From DASYML01 sp036399835 (GTDB taxonomy: Bacteria > Acidobacteriota > Blastocatellia > Pyrinomonadales > Pyrinomonadaceae), in the NCBI GenBank assembly GCA_036399835.1, contig DASWMI010000021.1, forward strand, positions 1-61,261: a DNA stretch of 61,261 bases, given 5' to 3'. Of this stretch, positions 61,201 through 61,261 are shown piece by piece. The translations under genes and the position numbers were made by a program. Within the stretch, counting starts at the first letter, position 1. Each line of letters starts with the position of its first letter. The notes under the pieces were generated by a model. The model was not told the origin of the DNA. It saw only the letters and a program-made list of their open reading frames with translations, and made no database searches.

Positions 61201-61261
61201 CTGATGGGCCAGGATACACGCACGCGTCTCATGCTCTTTACGACGGGCCTCAGCAAGGGAT
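58216..61261 (+). CDS. Secreted beta-helix protein with CBM6-like and Solibacter-type C-terminal domains, 3'-truncated
   Basis: The frame is open from the ATG at 58216 to the window end (1015 codons). The N-terminal hydrophobic stretch FFILSILSSVVFALSAG followed by TTQAA is a signal peptide. Residues about 45-520 are a right-handed beta-helix closely related to the lipoprotein at 49985 (compare QPGDTIELAAGASF with RPGDTLQLEAGASF). A Pro/Ser/Thr linker (about 528-569) leads to a CBM6-like domain (VPGLIEIEDFDNGGEAVAY to about 727). A helical region and a TIGR03437-like domain (LAGVSVTVGGKAAQVLSVS, from about 902) follow. It is under two GEMM-type riboswitches. A role in binding or cutting an extracellular polysaccharide is inferred; catalytic residues are not established. 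The 3' end lies outside the window. Confidence 0.88.
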   Translation, partial: MSILRLSAVSLRQSFRLFYSSKHFFILSILSSVVFALSAGTTQAATLKVSSGGDLQAALNAAQPGDTIELAAGASFIGTFTLPNKGASSEWITIRTSTPDASLPSSSARISPADSPLLPKLLSPGFGEAALQTAPGAHHYRLLGIEIKTVDANAFVYDLVKLGDGSSGQNAIEKVPHHLVIERCLITAYATQGLKRGIALHSAETSIIGCYIAGFKATDQDAQAVAGWNGPGPFHIINNYLEASGENLMFGGAPPSIAGLVPSDIEIKRNHLFKPLSWRQGEAEYAGVRWNVKNLFELKSARRVVFEGNVLENCWGDVNWGYGAINLTVRGDSGPQSTLEDVVIRHNIMRHTPNGFNILGKDTYQPSVQGRGLRIYNNLFVDIDGKRWGGDGEFLKMSQMMDVVIDHNTVLHSGNITWVYGSQSTGFVFTNNIIKHNNYGFIGQDQAPGMGTLNAFYPGIVMRRNVIVGANASSYPADNFYPAILDQVIFSNISANDYTLSASSPYKGQATDATDVGYDFAALQAAMASPAPSPSPTPTPTPLPSPSPSPSPSPSPSPSPSPSPAPSPETPYKGAPLAVPGLIEIEDFDNGGEAVAYHDFDPSNNGNQYRAGGVDIRAMANASNGFVVFNAVAGEWLKYAVNITAAGNYDLAVRAASRFEGGTFHLELDGLDVTGPIKVAATGAWQTYQPVMKTGVRLSQGLHIVRLVLDTNGAEGVVADFDSISITPALNSPTLVSDALASATTLAASVTTTAAQIEPLIGSIEQSYAVFTTEAASFASANTIDRGLRAALYFTRAAYALDTADGPSEKVQSRLQIAASHLSQVKSLMSPSSGVAPTTYSAHASTTAITSPVIGPADTRSSATFAPVLAPASLGTVIGDPAQSPLSMQTAAVSFAPGGKLPYELAGVSVTVGGKAAQVLSVSPSRISFFVPTDLPVGNAEVLITLQEGYVSRGMMTIAPLAPGIFTTNGSGTGNAVILDSTNFTAGPFETSTLNLMGQDTRTRLMLFTTGLSKG
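59799..59921 (+). repeat. Pro-Ser coding linker repeat
   Basis: Short-period repeat of CCTTCA/CCATCG-type hexamers encoding a (Pro-Ser)n/(Pro-Thr)n linker between the beta-helix and the CBM6-like domain. It is in frame throughout, and such linkers are typical of modular secreted carbohydrate-active proteins. Confidence 0.9.

Noticed and set aside
1..61261. tRNA, rRNA, integrase, transposase or phage genes
   Set aside because: None seen on either strand, so transfer as a genomic island is not supported by sequence inside the window.

Overview
The window looks like a chromosomal piece of an Acidobacteriota genome, probably of the Blastocatellia type. The evidence is a GC-rich coding sequence (roughly 60% by eye), a DUF4214-type module, and a secreted protein whose C-terminus matches the Solibacter-type C-terminal domain (TIGR03437). 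This placement is inferred from domain content only. No tRNA, rRNA, CRISPR array, transposase or phage gene was seen.

Almost the whole window is one large locus for making, exporting and modifying a cell-surface or extracellular polysaccharide. It encodes ten glycosyltransferases (three GT2, seven GT4-type, counting the partial one at base 1 and a divergent one at 54385), four GT-C-like or otherwise unassigned polytopic membrane proteins, two flippases (MurJ/MviN-like at 8150 and Wzx-like at 35688) and two O-antigen ligase/polymerase-type proteins (25313 and 32871). It also encodes a WecA/MraY-type initiating sugar-phosphate transferase fused to a CapD-like N-terminal half (22142), and three different asparagine-synthetase-type amidotransferases (11356, 37289, 41733). 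Nucleotide-sugar enzymes are a GDP-mannose 3,5-epimerase-like protein (944), an RmlA-like nucleotidyltransferase and an RmlC-like cupin (14277, 15016), an epimerase/dehydratase (19110) and an AlgD-like GDP-mannose 6-dehydrogenase (47955).

Layout: 1-8100 holds plus-strand glycosyltransferases, an epimerase, a hexapeptide acyltransferase and a membrane protein. 8150-11013 is a minus-strand flippase and membrane protein. 11356-15522 is plus-strand AsnB, methyltransferase and RmlA/RmlC-like genes. 15570-16931 is a minus-strand membrane protein. 17248-28149 is plus-strand, with a GT4, an epimerase, an exported amidohydrolase, the initiating transferase, a TPR/CBM-like protein, a ligase and a methyltransferase. 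28242-32674 is a non-glycan island: acyl-CoA synthetase, a DUF4214 fragment, and a divergent zinc-finger/sigma-factor-like pair bounded by two good intrinsic terminators. 32871-51610 is a long plus-strand run that includes a tightly overlapping GT4/ATP-grasp/PHP/deacetylase cassette, AlgD, and a beta-helix lipoprotein. 51681-57342 is mixed strand.

The most notable regulatory feature is at 57.5-58.2 kb. A promoter is followed by a well-formed cyclic di-GMP-I (GEMM-I) riboswitch and, about 360 bases later, a divergent second GEMM-like aptamer. The 3' strand of the second aptamer lies on the probable ribosome-binding site of a secreted beta-helix/CBM6 protein. That protein is a paralogue of the lipoprotein encoded at the end of the AlgD operon. 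This suggests that the second messenger for biofilm formation controls an enzyme or binding protein for the matrix made by this locus.

Two DNA-level features cut across genes. First, the 7-mer palindrome TGGWCCA occurs about 85 times by hand count, in all three codon phases. Second, inverted repeats sit at gene ends, several of which contain the stop codon of the upstream gene.
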